From positions 62,001 through 126,000 of the forward strand of contig NZ_STGA01000045.1 in the NCBI RefSeq assembly GCF_005222835.1: DNA of 64,000 nt, in the 5' to 3' direction. Below are positions 52,571 to 63,134 of the stretch, in pieces. Each line of letters begins with the position of its first letter. Positions within the stretch are counted from its first letter, which is position 1. Below the pieces are notes generated by a model. It saw only the letters and a program-made list of their open reading frames with translations, was not told the origin of the DNA and did no database searches. The translations under genes and the position numbers were made by a program. Source of the DNA: Rhizobium sp. FKY42 (GTDB lineage: Bacteria; Pseudomonadota; Alphaproteobacteria; Rhizobiales; Rhizobiaceae).

Positions 52571-54515
52571 GCGGCACTGCCTCAGGTTCCAGTTGAACCA
52601 GTGGATCACCCGCAGAAAGCTGCGCTCCTTCGGCGACAAACACCTCTGCGACACGGCCGGCACGCGCAGACTTTAGCGTGTGCTCCATCTTCATCGCCTC
52701 AAGAATGCACAGCGGTTGACCGGCCTCCACCGCCTCCCCCGTTTGCACCAACAGGGCGCGCACCAGCCCCGGCATCGGCGCCAGCGTTACATCACCGCCG
52801 GGACCAGCCGACTGATCGCGATCCAGCGGATCGTGCAGACGGAAGCTCAAGGAGCGCCCAGACGAGAAGACATGGATGCCATCGGCATCGACCATCTGCA
52901 TATGAGGATGGCTCTCGATAGACCAACCCGCTGCACGGCGAATGGCCTGAAGGCGAACACCATCCACGTCTACTTGCGCCTGATCAGATCCTGTAACGTG
53001 CAGACAAACCTCCAGCGTCTCGCCTGCCCGTTCCAGAACCAGTGTCCGCTCCAGTGGTGCCCAGAGAGAAAATCCGGCAAGTGGATCGCTCGGAATTGCC
53101 GCAGCATGCAAAGCAGCTAAGGCTGCCATGGCCTGATCCGTCTTGCCTGTGTCGCGTTTGGCCGTGAGTGTCGTCAGATCACGAGCAATCAAGCCCGTGT
53201 CCACCTCACCTTTGGCGAAACCCGGATGCCGGGACAGCGCACCAAGGAAGGCGAGATTGGTAACCGTTCCCGCCACCTGCGCTTCATCCAACGCGCGGGA
53301 AAGCCTTGAAAGCGCGACATCCCGCGTTGGTCCGTGTGTAATGATCTTGGCGATCATCGGATCGTACCAGGGCGAAATTTCATCGCCGCTACGCACACCG
53401 GTATCGGCACGGCAGTTCGAGGGAAAAGCAAGATGCGCCAGCCTGCCTGTTGCGGGCAGAAAACCGGCCTCGACGTCTTCCGCATACAATCGCGCTTCGA
53501 AGGCGTGGCCGTTCAGCTTGATTTGATCTTGGCGCAAAGGCAGCGGCTCGCCGCTTGCCACGCGCAGCTGCCATTCCACGAGATCAATGCCAGTGACAGC
53601 TTCTGTGACAGGATGTTCCACCTGAAGCCGCGTATTCATTTCCATGAACCAGAACCGATCCGGGCGCAGCCCTTCGGAGCCATCGACGATGAATTCGATC
53701 GTGCCTGCACCGGAATAGCCGATGGCTTTCGCCGCCTTGACCGCCGCCGAGCCCATGGCCTCGCGCATCTCTTCCGTCATGCCCGGGGCTGGCGCTTCCT
53801 CGATCACCTTCTGATGACGGCGCTGAAGCGAGCAATCCCGCTCGAACAGATGCACGGCCTCCACCCCATCACCAAACACCTGCACCTCGATATGGCGCGG
53901 TGCAGCCACATACTTTTCGATGAGAACGGCATCATTACCAAAAGCGTTCGAAGCTTCCGCCTTGGCAGCGCGAAGCGCGTCGGCAAACTCACCTGCGCTT
54001 TCCACACGCCGCATGCCCTTGCCACCGCCACCGGCCACGGCCTTGATAAGAACAGGATAGCCGATGCGGTTCGCCTGCTCGGCTAAAAACGCAACGTCCT
54101 GATTGTCGCCGTGATAACCGGGAACGACCGGAACACCCACCTTTTCCATCAGCCCTTTAGCCGCATCCTTCAAGCCCATGGCACGAATGGCATCGGCGGA
54201 AGGGCCGATGAAGACGAAACCAGCGCCCTTCACCGCATCGACGAAATCCGGATTTTCCGACAGAAAGCCATAGCCCGGATGGATGGCCTCGGCACCCGTT
54301 TGGAGCGCGGCAGCGATAATGGCCTCGCCTTTCAGATAGCTATCCTTTGGGGCCGCGCCGCCGATGTAAACCGCCTCATCGGCCAAAGCCACATGCAACG
54401 CGTTTCGATCCGCGTCGGAATAGACGGCAACAGTAGAAACACCCATCGTACGCGCCGTTCTCATAATCCGGCAGGCAATCTCACCGCGATTGGCAATCAG
54501 GATTTTGCGAAACAT
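52563..54515 (-). CDS. liuD: Methylcrotonyl-CoA carboxylase biotin-carboxylase/biotin-carrier subunit
   Basis: 650 residues from the ATG at 54515 (MFRKILIANRGEIACRIMRT), with AAAGGAGA upstream. Biotin carboxylase N-domain, ATP-grasp glycine-rich loop AVAGGGGKGMRRV, HIEVQVFGDG, the MNTRLQVEHPVTE active-site segment, a linker domain, and a C-terminal biotinyl domain with K609 in ILEAMKMEHTL. Assigned to methylcrotonyl- rather than acetyl- or propionyl-CoA because of the flanking liu genes. Partner of the carboxyltransferase subunit 20 bp upstream. Confidence 0.93.
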   Translation of the reverse strand: MFRKILIANRGEIACRIMRTARTMGVSTVAVYSDADRNALHVALADEAVYIGGAAPKDSYLKGEAIIAAALQTGAEAIHPGYGFLSENPDFVDAVKGAGFVFIGPSADAIRAMGLKDAAKGLMEKVGVPVVPGYHGDNQDVAFLAEQANRIGYPVLIKAVAGGGGKGMRRVESAGEFADALRAAKAEASNAFGNDAVLIEKYVAAPRHIEVQVFGDGVEAVHLFERDCSLQRRHQKVIEEAPAPGMTEEMREAMGSAAVKAAKAIGYSGAGTIEFIVDGSEGLRPDRFWFMEMNTRLQVEHPVTEAVTGIDLVEWQLRVASGEPLPLRQDQIKLNGHAFEARLYAEDVEAGFLPATGRLAHLAFPSNCRADTGVRSGDEISPWYDPMIAKIITHGPTRDVALSRLSRALDEAQVAGTVTNLAFLGALSRHPGFAKGEVDTGLIARDLTTLTAKRDTGKTDQAMAALAALHAAAIPSDPLAGFSLWAPLERTLVLERAGETLEVCLHVTGSDQAQVDVDGVRLQAIRRAAGWSIESHPHMQMVDADGIHVFSSGRSLSFRLHDPLDRDQSAGPGGDVTLAPMPGLVRALLVQTGEAVEAGQPLCILEAMKMEHTLKSARAGRVAEVFVAEGAQLSAGDPLVQLEPEAVPHG

Positions 54516-54534
54516 CGTTCTCTCCTTTTTGCTA

Positions 54535-56139
54535 TCACATGCGGAACAGGCCGAAGCGGGTTTCCGCAATCGGCGCATTCAGGCTGGCAGACAGGGATAA
54601 AGCCAGAACCTCGCGTGTTTTTCGCGGGTCCACGATGCCGTCATCCCACAGCCGTGCTGAGGCGTAGAGCGGATGGCTCTGCCGCTCGAACATCTCAAGT
54701 GTCGGGCGCTTGAACTCGGCTTCATCGTCTGCGCTCCAGCTACCACCCTTGCGCTCTATGCCCTCGCGGCGAACGGTGGCCAGAACACCCGCGGCCTGTT
54801 CCCCACCCATGACCGAGATACGCGAATTCGGCCATGTCCATAAGAAGCGGGGCGAGAAGGCACGACCCGCCATGCCATAATTTCCCGCCCCGAAAGAGCC
54901 GCCCACCAGCATGGTGATCTTTGGCACGGCAGTCGTTGCCACTGCCGTCACCATTTTCGCGCCATGGCGGGCAATACCTTCATTCTCGTATTTTCTACCC
55001 ACCATGAAGCCGGTGATGTTTTGCAGGAAAATCAGCGGAATGCCCCGCTGCGAGCACAGCTCAACGAAATGCGCGCCCTTCTGCGCACTTTCGGAAAACA
55101 GAACACCATTGTTCGCAACGATACCGACCGGACAACCCATGATATGCGCGAAACCGCAGACCAGCGTTTCGCCAAACCTCGCCTTGAATTCATCAAAGCG
55201 GCTGCCATCCACCACGCGGGCAATCACCTCGCGAATGTCATACGGCGTGCGCAGATCGGCAGGCACCACGTCCAGCAGTTCGTCGGGGTCATAGGCCGGT
55301 TGCTCCGGCGACTGCCAAAGAACCGAATACGGCTTCTGCCTGTTGAGGTTGGCTACAGCACGGCGAGCCAGCGCCAGAGCATGCGCATCATCTTCCGCCA
55401 GATAATCCGCGACACCGGAAAGGCGCGTATGCACATCACCGCCGCCCAGATCTTCAGCGCTGACGACTTCACCGGTCGCCGCCTTCACCAGCGGCGGCCC
55501 TGCCAGAAAGATCGTTCCCTGCTCGCGCACGATGATGGAAACATCCGACATGGCAGGCACATAAGCGCCACCCGCCGTACAGGACCCCATGACGACGGCG
55601 ATCTGCGCAATGCCTTTCGCGCTCATCTGCGCCTGATTAAAGAAAATGCGGCCAAAGTGATCGCGATCCGGGAACACCTCATCCTGGTTTGGCAGGTTCG
55701 CGCCACCGCTATCCACCAGATAGATGCAAGGCAGATTACAGGCCTCGGCAATCTCTTGCGCGCGAAGGTGCTTCTTCACGGTCATCGGGTAGTAGGTGCC
55801 GCCTTTCACCGTCGCGTCATTGGCGACGACCATGATATCCTGCCCCTCGACCCGGCCCACGCCTGCAATCAGGCCTGCCGCAGGTGCAGCACCCTCATAC
55901 ATATCATGCGCCGCAGTCGCCCCGATTTCCAGAAAAGGCGAACCGGGATCGAGAAGATTTGCGACGCGCTCCCGTGGCAGCATCTTGCCTCGGCTTGCAT
56001 GGCGTTTGCGTACTTCCTCACCGCCACCTTGCGCGGCAAGATCTGCCGCTGCACGAACGGTTTCCAGCATGGCCAAATGCGCAGCGCGGTTCTTCTTCGC
56101 ACTTTCCGATCCGGCAACGTATTGGGATTTCAGTTTCAT
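54535..56139 (-). CDS. liuB: Methylcrotonyl-CoA carboxylase carboxyltransferase subunit
   Basis: 534 residues, matching MccB. Marks: [74 protein letters not shown], and [20 protein letters not shown]; the last two are typical of MCC beta. GGAGGAG is 4 bp before the ATG. Carboxylates 3-methylcrotonyl-CoA using the biotin of the alpha subunit. Confidence 0.95.
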   Translation of the reverse strand: MKLKSQYVAGSESAKKNRAAHLAMLETVRAAADLAAQGGGEEVRKRHASRGKMLPRERVANLLDPGSPFLEIGATAAHDMYEGAAPAAGLIAGVGRVEGQDIMVVANDATVKGGTYYPMTVKKHLRAQEIAEACNLPCIYLVDSGGANLPNQDEVFPDRDHFGRIFFNQAQMSAKGIAQIAVVMGSCTAGGAYVPAMSDVSIIVREQGTIFLAGPPLVKAATGEVVSAEDLGGGDVHTRLSGVADYLAEDDAHALALARRAVANLNRQKPYSVLWQSPEQPAYDPDELLDVVPADLRTPYDIREVIARVVDGSRFDEFKARFGETLVCGFAHIMGCPVGIVANNGVLFSESAQKGAHFVELCSQRGIPLIFLQNITGFMVGRKYENEGIARHGAKMVTAVATTAVPKITMLVGGSFGAGNYGMAGRAFSPRFLWTWPNSRISVMGGEQAAGVLATVRREGIERKGGSWSADDEAEFKRPTLEMFERQSHPLYASARLWDDGIVDPRKTREVLALSLSASLNAPIAETRFGLFRM

Positions 56140-56175
56140 CGGCTCCTCCAGCCGTTACGCCACAAAAGAGGAAGT

Positions 56176-57339
56176 TCAGGCCATTGCGGCCATCAACTCC
56201 CGACCGATCAACATGCGGCGAATTTCGGATGTGCCCGCACCGATTTCCATGAGTTTGGCATCACGAAACAGACGGCTGACAACACTGTCGTTAAGAAAGC
56301 CGGCTCCCCCCAGCGCCTGCACCGCCTGATGTGCCTGCACCATGGCCTGCTCGCTGGCGTAAAGCACAGCACCCGCCGCATCCTGCCGGGTCACGGCACC
56401 ACGATCACAGGCCTTCGCCACTTCGTAGACATAGGCGCGCGCCGTGTTCAGGCCGACATACATGTCAGCAATCTTGCCCTGCATGAGCTGGAAACTGCCG
56501 ATCGGCTGGCCGAACTGCTCGCGAGTGGAGACATAAGGCATCACCTCATCCAGACAGGTGGCCATGATGCCAAGCCCGATGCCGGACAGCACGACGCGCT
56601 CATAGTCCAAGCCGGACATCAGCACCCGGACGCCCTTGCCTTCTGCGCCAAGCACATTTTCGAAAGGCACTTCTACGCCATCGAATATCAGCTCTGCCGT
56701 GTTGGAGCCGCGCATGCCCAGCTTGTCGAAATGCGGACTGGTGGAAAAACCCTTCGTTCCCTTCTCGATAATGAAGGCAGTGATGCCCTTCGATCCGGCA
56801 TCCGGGTTGGTCTTCGCATAGACCACCAGCACATCCGCATCCGGGCCATTGGTGATCCAGTATTTATTGCCTTTCAGCACATAGTAGCCATCTCGCTTGT
56901 CGGCCTTCAGCTTCATGGAGACGACATCAGACCCAGCCCCCGGCTCCGACATCGCCAGCGCGCCGACATGTTCGCCGGACACGAGTTTCGGCAGATACTT
57001 CCGTTTCTGCTCATCCGATCCATTCAGCTTGATCTGGTTTACGCAGAGATTGGAGTGAGCCCCATAGGAAAGGCTGACGGAGGCGGAAGCTCGAGCAATC
57101 TCTTCCACCGCCACCGTATGCGCCAGATAGCCCATTCCCGCACCGCCATAGGCTTCGTCTACCGTGATGCCCAGCAGACCGAGATCCCCCATCTCCTTCC
57201 AGAGCTGGTTCGGGAAACTGTTCGTGCGATCGACCTCCGCAGCGAGCGGCTTTACCCGCTCCTGCGCCCAGGCATGCACGGTTTCGCGCAGTGCCGCGAC
57301 ATCCTCTCCCAGTTCGAAGCTCATTGTTGCGTGAAACAT
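56176..57339 (-). CDS. liuA: Isovaleryl-CoA dehydrogenase
   Basis: 387 residues from the ATG at 57339, seven bases after GGAGG; the frame extends to 57363. Acyl-CoA dehydrogenase signatures [18 protein letters not shown] and [14 protein letters not shown]. The catalytic glutamate is at the isovaleryl-type position, E247 in [11 protein letters not shown], while the usual C-terminal site reads EIGAGTSE, lacking it. That separates it from the paralogue at 58273. Oxidises isovaleryl-CoA to 3-methylcrotonyl-CoA and passes electrons to ETF. Confidence 0.95.
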   Translation of the reverse strand: MFHATMSFELGEDVAALRETVHAWAQERVKPLAAEVDRTNSFPNQLWKEMGDLGLLGITVDEAYGGAGMGYLAHTVAVEEIARASASVSLSYGAHSNLCVNQIKLNGSDEQKRKYLPKLVSGEHVGALAMSEPGAGSDVVSMKLKADKRDGYYVLKGNKYWITNGPDADVLVVYAKTNPDAGSKGITAFIIEKGTKGFSTSPHFDKLGMRGSNTAELIFDGVEVPFENVLGAEGKGVRVLMSGLDYERVVLSGIGLGIMATCLDEVMPYVSTREQFGQPIGSFQLMQGKIADMYVGLNTARAYVYEVAKACDRGAVTRQDAAGAVLYASEQAMVQAHQAVQALGGAGFLNDSVVSRLFRDAKLMEIGAGTSEIRRMLIGRELMAAMA

Positions 57340-57372
57340 GAAGTCTCCTCCCTTCCCGTTCACGAGGCAGGC

Positions 57373-57475
57373 TAGATCGTTTCATTTTTTTGGAAATGCC
57401 GAAACGATCTATCTCTTTGGCTTTTCGCAATTACGGACGCGAAACCGGTTTCCACTTTCGCTGGAATTGCTATGC
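57373..57475. repeat. Rhizobial-type interspersed palindromic repeat in the gap before liuA
   Basis: TAGATCGTTTC (57373-57383) pairs perfectly with GAAACGATCTA (57401-57411), 11-bp arms around a 17-nt loop. It is followed by ATCTCTTTGGCTTTTCGCAA, ACGGACGCGAAACCGGTTTC and CACTTTCGCTGGAATTGCT. From memory, this order of blocks matches a short non-coding repeat found in many copies in Rhizobium, Agrobacterium and Brucella/Ochrobactrum genomes. It fills most of the 137-bp gap between the enoyl-CoA hydratase stop and the liuA start. Confidence 0.65.
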
Positions 57476-57476
57476 T

Positions 57477-58250
57477 CTACCTGTTCTTGAATTCCGCCGG
57501 TCGGCGCGCCACAAATGCGGCCATGCCTTCAGCGCGGTCTTCCAGCGCAAAGGTTGAATGAAACAGACGGCGTTCGGCCAGCAGACCTTCTGCGAGCGTG
57601 GTTTCAAAGGCGCGGTTGACCGCCTCCTTCGCCATGGCGGCCACCGGCTGCGACATGCCTGCCACAACGGCAGCAACCTTCACGGCCTCTTCCACCAGAT
57701 CCGCCGCCGGGAAGACGCGGCTGACGAGACCGCAACGTTCTGCTTCGCCAGCATCCATCATGCGGCCTGTCAGCACCATATCCATGGCCTTGGACTTACC
57801 TACGAAACGGGTGAGGCGCTGCGAACCGCCCATGCCAGGAATGGTGCCGAGCTTGATTTCCGGCTGGCCGAACTTGGCCGTGTCCGATGCCAGAATGAAA
57901 TCGCACATCATGGCCAGTTCGCACCCTCCGCCCAGCGCGAAGCCGGAAACGGCTGCGATGATCGGCTTTCGGCGATTGGTAAACAGCGACCATTCCGAAA
58001 ATTTGTCGGTGATTGCGACATCCTGAAAGGTCAGCGGCTGCATTTCCTTGATATCCGCGCCCGCTGCAAAGGCCTTTTCTGAACCGGTCAGAACAAGGCA
58101 ACCGATGCTGTCATCAGCCTCGGCTTCAGCCGTGACAGTGATCAGCTCCTGCGCCACGGTCGCATTCAAAGCATTAAGCGCTTCCGGCCTGTTGAGGCGG
58201 ATAAGCAGTACACTCTCGCGACGTTCGGTCAGAATGGTTTGGTAAGTCAT
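57477..58250 (-). CDS. Enoyl-CoA hydratase (short-chain, valine branch)
   Basis: 257 residues from the ATG at 58250, with GGGAGAG 6 bp upstream; the frame is open to 58286. Crotonase motifs [55 protein letters not shown] (first catalytic glutamate) and [20 protein letters not shown] (second). Close to ECHS1-type hydratases; here it probably hydrates methacrylyl-CoA, since it lies directly after the isobutyryl-CoA dehydrogenase gene. A general fatty-acid role is possible. Confidence 0.9.
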   Translation of the reverse strand: MTYQTILTERRESVLLIRLNRPEALNALNATVAQELITVTAEAEADDSIGCLVLTGSEKAFAAGADIKEMQPLTFQDVAITDKFSEWSLFTNRRKPIIAAVSGFALGGGCELAMMCDFILASDTAKFGQPEIKLGTIPGMGGSQRLTRFVGKSKAMDMVLTGRMMDAGEAERCGLVSRVFPAADLVEEAVKVAAVVAGMSQPVAAMAKEAVNRAFETTLAEGLLAERRLFHSTFALEDRAEGMAAFVARRPAEFKNR

Positions 58251-58272
58251 AGTGTCTCTCCCTTCGGCCTGC

Positions 58273-59415
58273 TCACGCCTGTGCAATCACCGCACGTGCC
58301 ACGATCAGCCGCATAATTTCGTTCGTGCCTTCCAGAATCTGGTGAACGCGCAGGTCCCGCACGATCTTTTCGATTCCATAATCGGCAAGATAGCCATAAC
58401 CACCGTGCAGTTGCAGCGCCCGGTTGGCAACCTCGAAACCGGCATCCGTCACATGCTTCTTGGCCATGGCGCAAAGCTGCGTCGCTTCCGGCAGTTTGGC
58501 ATCCAGCGCCGCCGCCGCCCGCCACAGGAAGGTGCGCGAGACTTCGAGATCGATTGCCAGCTCGGCCAGCGTGAATTGAAGCGCCTGAAACTCATTCAGC
58601 TTCTGACCAAAGGCCTTGCGCTCATTGGTGTAGGCAACAGCCTTTTCGAATGCAGATTGCGCCCCACCCAGAGAGCAAGCGGCAATAGATGTACGCCCGC
58701 CATCCAGCGCTTCCATGGCAAGCTTGAAGCCCGCACCTTCCGGCCCCAGCATGGCATCGGCCTTAACCCGCACCTTGTCCAGCATCACCGTGCGGGTCGG
58801 CTGGGCGTTCCAGCCCATTTTCTTTTCATTGGCACCGAAGGAAAGGCCGCCCGCATCCTTCTCCACCAGAAAGGCAGAAACCCCTTTGGCGCCGGGGCCG
58901 CCGGTGCGCGCCATGACGACGTAGAGATCCGTAGCACCTGCTCCCGAAATGAACATCTTCTGGCCGGTCAGCAGATACTCATGGCCGTCGCGTTCGGCGC
59001 GGGTTGTCAGTGCCGCCGCATCAGAACCACATGAAGGCTCGGTAAGGCAGTAGGAGGCCAGCAGCTCACCAGTGCACAAGCGCGGCAGATAGGCGGACTT
59101 CTGCGCCTCGCTTCCATGCTTGTCGATCATGCTGGCGACCATGTTGTGGATCGACAGATAGGCGGAGAACGCAGCGCAGCCCTTGGCCAGCGCCTCATAG
59201 ACCAGAACCGCCTCGACACGGCCCAGACCTGAGCCGCCATGCGCTTCCGAAACCATGATGCCGCCGAGACCGAGCGCCATGGCGCCTTTAAGCACATCCA
59301 CCGGAAAATGCTTGGCCTGATCCCACTCTATCGCTTTCGGTGCGACTTCATCCTGCGCAAAGCCTTCCGCCATCTCCCGAATGGCCGTCTGCTCTTCCGT
59401 CAGCGAAAAATCCAT
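58273..59415 (-). CDS. Acyl-CoA dehydrogenase, isobutyryl-CoA type
   Basis: 380 residues from the ATG at 59415 ([20 protein letters not shown]), with GAGGAGG ~9 bp upstream; the frame extends to 59508 into the lpd gene. FAD/substrate signatures [20 protein letters not shown] and the catalytic glutamate E362 in [12 protein letters not shown], the position used by short-chain and isobutyryl-CoA dehydrogenases. Similarity to ACAD8-type proteins plus neighbours support isobutyryl-CoA (valine) as substrate; 2-methylbutyryl-CoA is possible. Confidence 0.88.
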   Translation of the reverse strand: MDFSLTEEQTAIREMAEGFAQDEVAPKAIEWDQAKHFPVDVLKGAMALGLGGIMVSEAHGGSGLGRVEAVLVYEALAKGCAAFSAYLSIHNMVASMIDKHGSEAQKSAYLPRLCTGELLASYCLTEPSCGSDAAALTTRAERDGHEYLLTGQKMFISGAGATDLYVVMARTGGPGAKGVSAFLVEKDAGGLSFGANEKKMGWNAQPTRTVMLDKVRVKADAMLGPEGAGFKLAMEALDGGRTSIAACSLGGAQSAFEKAVAYTNERKAFGQKLNEFQALQFTLAELAIDLEVSRTFLWRAAAALDAKLPEATQLCAMAKKHVTDAGFEVANRALQLHGGYGYLADYGIEKIVRDLRVHQILEGTNEIMRLIVARAVIAQA

Positions 59416-59434
59416 GGGGTCTTCCTCCTCAATT

Positions 59435-60823
59435 TCAAGCGTGTAACGCCTTGCCCAAGCCCGCCCATGCTGCTTCCTGCACCGTTTCACCGAGTGTCGG
59501 GTGCGCATGGATGGTCGCGGCGATATCGGTCAGCGTCGCACACATCTCAAGCGCAAGCGCAAATTCTCCGGCAAATTCGGACACACCAGCGCCAACCGCC
59601 TGAATGCCGAGAACCAGACCGCTCTTCTTTTCATGCACAATGCGCACGAAACCATCAGTCCGCTCAAGCGTCATGGCGCGGCCATTGGCCCGCAGTGGAT
59701 AGGTCGCAACCGCCGCATCGGCATTCGCCGCACGCGCCTCATCCGGCAAGTGGCCGACAACCACGATCTCAGGATCGGTGAAGCAGACGGCGGGGATTGC
59801 CCGCTTCTCCCAACTTGCCGCCTCGCCCGCAATCATCGCGGCTGCAATCTCCCCTTGCGCCATTGCGCGATGGGCCAGCATGGGCTCGCCGGTGACATCG
59901 CCGATGGCATAGACCTCGCGCATCGACGTCTGGCACTTGCCGTTGATCTTGATGTAACGGCCCTGCATGTCGAGGCCCAAGCTGTCCGCTCCGCAATCAG
60001 CAATGACGGGTCTGCGACCGACCGTGACCAACACCTTTTGCGCCGGGACAACGAGATCGCCATCCGATGTTTTCACCTGCAAAACGCCATTTGCATACAA
60101 GCTTGCCTGTGCATTCAGGTGCACCTCGACACCCAGCGCCTTCAGCCGCGCCTGAACCGGCCGGGAAAGCTCGCTGTCATATTGCGGCAGGATCTGCGGT
60201 CTGGCCTCCAGAATGGTCACTTGGGCGCCAAGCTTTGCATAGGCTGTGCCAATCTCAAGACCGATGTAACCACCGCCGACAACGGCCAGCGTCTCTGGCA
60301 CAGTTTCCAGCGAGAGGGCCTCCGTCGAGGAGAGAATATCTCCGCCAAAGGGAAGCGATGGAACCTCGATAGGCACCGACCCACTTGCGATCACAAGATG
60401 TTCGCAGCTTATGCGCAAAAGCCCATCGGCGGTTTGAACCTCTACGGTCTTGCCATCCAGAATGCGCGCCTCGCCATCAACCTTGCGCACACCCGCCTTG
60501 CGCAACAGACCGCTCACCCCGCCGGTCAGTTGGCGGACAATGCCGTCCTTCCAGCTCATGGTTTTGGCGAGATCGATCTTCGGCGAGGACGTTAAAATTC
60601 CAAGCGCCGAATGACCCGTCGCGGCGTGTGCCACTGTATGAAACTGCTCTGCGGCATGGATCAGCGCTTTGGACGGAATACACCCAACATTGAGACATGT
60701 ACCGCCAGGTGCCGCCTTCTCCACAATGATCGTATCAAGACCCGCCTGCCCCGCCCGGATGGCACAGACATAGCCGCCCGGACCAGCGCCAAGCACCAGC
60801 ACTTTGCATGAAAGATCAGTCAT
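59435..60823 (-). CDS. lpdV: Dihydrolipoyl dehydrogenase (E3) of the branched-chain complex
   Basis: 462 residues. FAD motif VLGAGPGGYVCAIRAGQ, redox disulfide C43/C48 in GGTCLNVGCIPSKAL, NAD motif VVGGGYIGLEIGTAYAK, and the C-terminal His-Glu pair in HAHPTLGETVQE. Fourth gene from E1 alpha, 4 bp after the E2 gene, so it is dedicated to this complex. Confidence 0.95.
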   Translation of the reverse strand: MTDLSCKVLVLGAGPGGYVCAIRAGQAGLDTIIVEKAAPGGTCLNVGCIPSKALIHAAEQFHTVAHAATGHSALGILTSSPKIDLAKTMSWKDGIVRQLTGGVSGLLRKAGVRKVDGEARILDGKTVEVQTADGLLRISCEHLVIASGSVPIEVPSLPFGGDILSSTEALSLETVPETLAVVGGGYIGLEIGTAYAKLGAQVTILEARPQILPQYDSELSRPVQARLKALGVEVHLNAQASLYANGVLQVKTSDGDLVVPAQKVLVTVGRRPVIADCGADSLGLDMQGRYIKINGKCQTSMREVYAIGDVTGEPMLAHRAMAQGEIAAAMIAGEAASWEKRAIPAVCFTDPEIVVVGHLPDEARAANADAAVATYPLRANGRAMTLERTDGFVRIVHEKKSGLVLGIQAVGAGVSEFAGEFALALEMCATLTDIAATIHAHPTLGETVQEAAWAGLGKALHA

Positions 60824-60827
60824 TTGA

Positions 60828-62117
60828 TCAATCCTTCATAAAAATCAGAGCGGGAGATTCGAGCAATGTCTTCATCTTCTGAACGAAGACTGCTGCATCC
60901 CATCCGTCAATTATGCGATGGTCGAAGCTGGCCGAGATATTCATCATGGTACGCGGCACAAAGGCGCTGCCGTTCCAGCTTGGCCGTACCGCCATGCGGT
61001 TGACGCCAAGAATGGCGACCTCGGGCTTGTTGATGATCGGCGTCGTGGCAATGGCACCCAGCGGCCCCAGAGAGGTGATGGTGATGGTGGAGCCGGAAAG
61101 TTCCTCCCGCTTGGCCTTGCCCTCCCGGCACGCATCTGCAAGACGGGTGATCTCACCCGCAAGCTGATAAGGCGAAAGCGACTGCGCATTGCGCACGACC
61201 GGCACCATCAACCCCGCTTCGGTCATCGTCGCGATGCCAATGTGAACGGCAGTGGAGTAATGCACCTCTTCGGCTTCATCGTCATAGCGGGCGAATATCT
61301 TCGGGCAGGTTTCCTTCGCCTTGACCAGTGCCGCCGCAATGAGCGGCAGGATCGTCAGTTTCGGTTTGTCGCCCCGGCTCTCGTTCAGTTTGGCGCGCAG
61401 AGCCTCGATTTCAGTGACATCCACTTCTTCCACGACGGTGATATGCGGGATAGTGGCGTTGGCCTCGCTCATGCGCTTTGCAATCATACGCCTCAGGCCG
61501 ACGACCTTCACGGTTTCCACTGTTTCCGGGCCGGACACCGAACGATCCTTCGCCTGCCCGACGTTCTGGAACAGGTTATCGAGGTCTGCGTGGGTGATGC
61601 GACCTGCTGGTCCGCTACCCGCAACGCCCCTGAGGTCGATACCGTTTTCCCTGGCGCGGGCGCGAACTGCAGGCGAAGCAAGAACAGCGGCACCTTCTGC
61701 GCGCGGAGGAATGGCAGCTGTGGCAATGGTTGCTGGCCGATTTTCCACCACCTTCAGCGAAGGCGGTGATTTCAGCGGGCAGTTGTCCGCCTGCACATTG
61801 CCTTCCGGCCTGGATGCCTGGGCGGGCTGCGCTGGAGTAGCGGCAGGGGGCGAAGCGGTATCATTTCCACCTTCTGTCTCATCCTCGATGCGAATGAGGT
61901 CCGACCCGATGGCGAGCGTCTTGCCTACCTCGCCGCCGATCCAGATAACCTTGCCGCTATAGGCAGACGTAATTTCCACCGTCGCCTTGTCCGTCATGAC
62001 GGCAGCAATCGGATCGTCCTCGCGTACCAGATCACCCGGTTTGACGAGGATTTCTGTGACTTCGGCTTCCGTTACACCTTCGCCGACATCCGGCAGACGG
62101 ATTGTTCTGATCCCCAT
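60828..62117 (-). CDS. bkdB: Branched-chain 2-oxoacid dehydrogenase E2 (dihydrolipoyl acyltransferase)
   Basis: 429 residues. One lipoyl domain with K44 in MTDKATVEITS, a Pro/Ala-rich linker (~95-140), the E1/E3-binding domain LASPAVRARARENGIDLRGV, and the catalytic domain ending with FDHRIIDGWDAAVFVQ (active histidine). The DKATVEI type of lipoyl site is typical of branched-chain complexes. One base after the E1 beta stop. Confidence 0.95.
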   Translation of the reverse strand: MGIRTIRLPDVGEGVTEAEVTEILVKPGDLVREDDPIAAVMTDKATVEITSAYSGKVIWIGGEVGKTLAIGSDLIRIEDETEGGNDTASPPAATPAQPAQASRPEGNVQADNCPLKSPPSLKVVENRPATIATAAIPPRAEGAAVLASPAVRARARENGIDLRGVAGSGPAGRITHADLDNLFQNVGQAKDRSVSGPETVETVKVVGLRRMIAKRMSEANATIPHITVVEEVDVTEIEALRAKLNESRGDKPKLTILPLIAAALVKAKETCPKIFARYDDEAEEVHYSTAVHIGIATMTEAGLMVPVVRNAQSLSPYQLAGEITRLADACREGKAKREELSGSTITITSLGPLGAIATTPIINKPEVAILGVNRMAVRPSWNGSAFVPRTMMNISASFDHRIIDGWDAAVFVQKMKTLLESPALIFMKD

Positions 62118-62118
62118 C

Positions 62119-63132
62119 TCAAGCCTCCATCACTGCTTTGAGGGCGCGAGATACGCGCTCCTGGCCGGGGAAATAATCCCATTCAAGTGCATGCGGATAA
62201 GGCGCATCCCAACCCGTCACACGCTGGACCGGGGCTTCGAGATGGTAGAAACAGGCTTCCTGCACGATGGCGATGATTTCGCCAGCCAGGCCTGAGGTTT
62301 TCGTTGCCTCATGCAGTACCACGCAGCGCCCGGTCTTTCGCACCGATTCCTCGATTGCCTCCAGATCAAGCGGCAGGAGCGAACGCAGATCGATAATTTC
62401 AGCATCGATGCCAAGCGAATTGACCGCAGCTTCCGCAACGAAAACCATCGTCCCATAGGTGAGAATGGTCACTGCCGCACCTTCCCGGTGGACCCGCGCC
62501 TTGCCGATCGGGATTGAGTAGTGTCCCTCTGGCACCTCGCCCAGCGCATGATTTTTCCAACTTTGGGCCGGTGCCTTGTGATCGCCGTTGAATGGACCGT
62601 TATAGAGGCGCTTCGGTTCCAGAAAGATCACTGGATCCGGATCTTCCATCGCTGAGATGAGCAGGCCCTTGGCATCGTGCGGCGTGCAGGGCAGTACTAC
62701 TTTCAAGCCTGCCACATGCGTAAACAGGGCTTCAGGGCTCTGGCTATGCGTCTGCCCGCCGAAGATACCGCCGCCGGTCGGCATGCGGATGACGATAGGG
62801 CAGGAGAACTGCTCATTGGACCGATGGCGGATGCGGGCCGCTTCCTGCGTGATCTGATCATAGGCCGGATAGACATAATCGGCGAACTGGATTTCCACGC
62901 AAGGCTTCATGCCCTGTGCAGCCATGCCGATGCCGAGACCGACGATGGCACTTTCGTTAATCGGTGTATCGAACACCCGCTCTTCGCCGTACTTCTTCTG
63001 CAACCCGGATGTGCAGCGGAAGACGCCGCCAAAGTAACCCACATCTTCTCCGAAGATGACGACCTTCGGGTCGCGCGCCAGCATCACATCCATCGCATCG
63101 CGAAGGGCTTCAATCATCGTCAGTTGCGCCAT
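62119..63132 (-). CDS. bkdA2: Branched-chain 2-oxoacid dehydrogenase E1 beta
   Basis: 337 residues from the ATG at 63132, two bases after the E1 alpha stop; GGGGG provides the ribosome site. Marks: GEDVGYFGGVFRCTSGLQKK, FDTPINESAIVGLGIGMAAQ, EIQFADYVYPAYDQITQEAA, and TYGTMVFVAEAAVNSLGIDA. It forms the alpha2beta2 thiamine-diphosphate enzyme with the next gene upstream. Confidence 0.96.
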   Translation of the reverse strand: MAQLTMIEALRDAMDVMLARDPKVVIFGEDVGYFGGVFRCTSGLQKKYGEERVFDTPINESAIVGLGIGMAAQGMKPCVEIQFADYVYPAYDQITQEAARIRHRSNEQFSCPIVIRMPTGGGIFGGQTHSQSPEALFTHVAGLKVVLPCTPHDAKGLLISAMEDPDPVIFLEPKRLYNGPFNGDHKAPAQSWKNHALGEVPEGHYSIPIGKARVHREGAAVTILTYGTMVFVAEAAVNSLGIDAEIIDLRSLLPLDLEAIEESVRKTGRCVVLHEATKTSGLAGEIIAIVQEACFYHLEAPVQRVTGWDAPYPHALEWDYFPGQERVSRALKAVMEA

Positions 63133-63134
63133 GG

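Noticed and set aside
54964-57375. 803-codon open frame on the plus strand
   Set aside because: It runs antisense to the carboxyltransferase and isovaleryl-CoA dehydrogenase genes, which have clear catalytic motifs. The product shows no family pattern; long antisense frames are common in GC-rich DNA.
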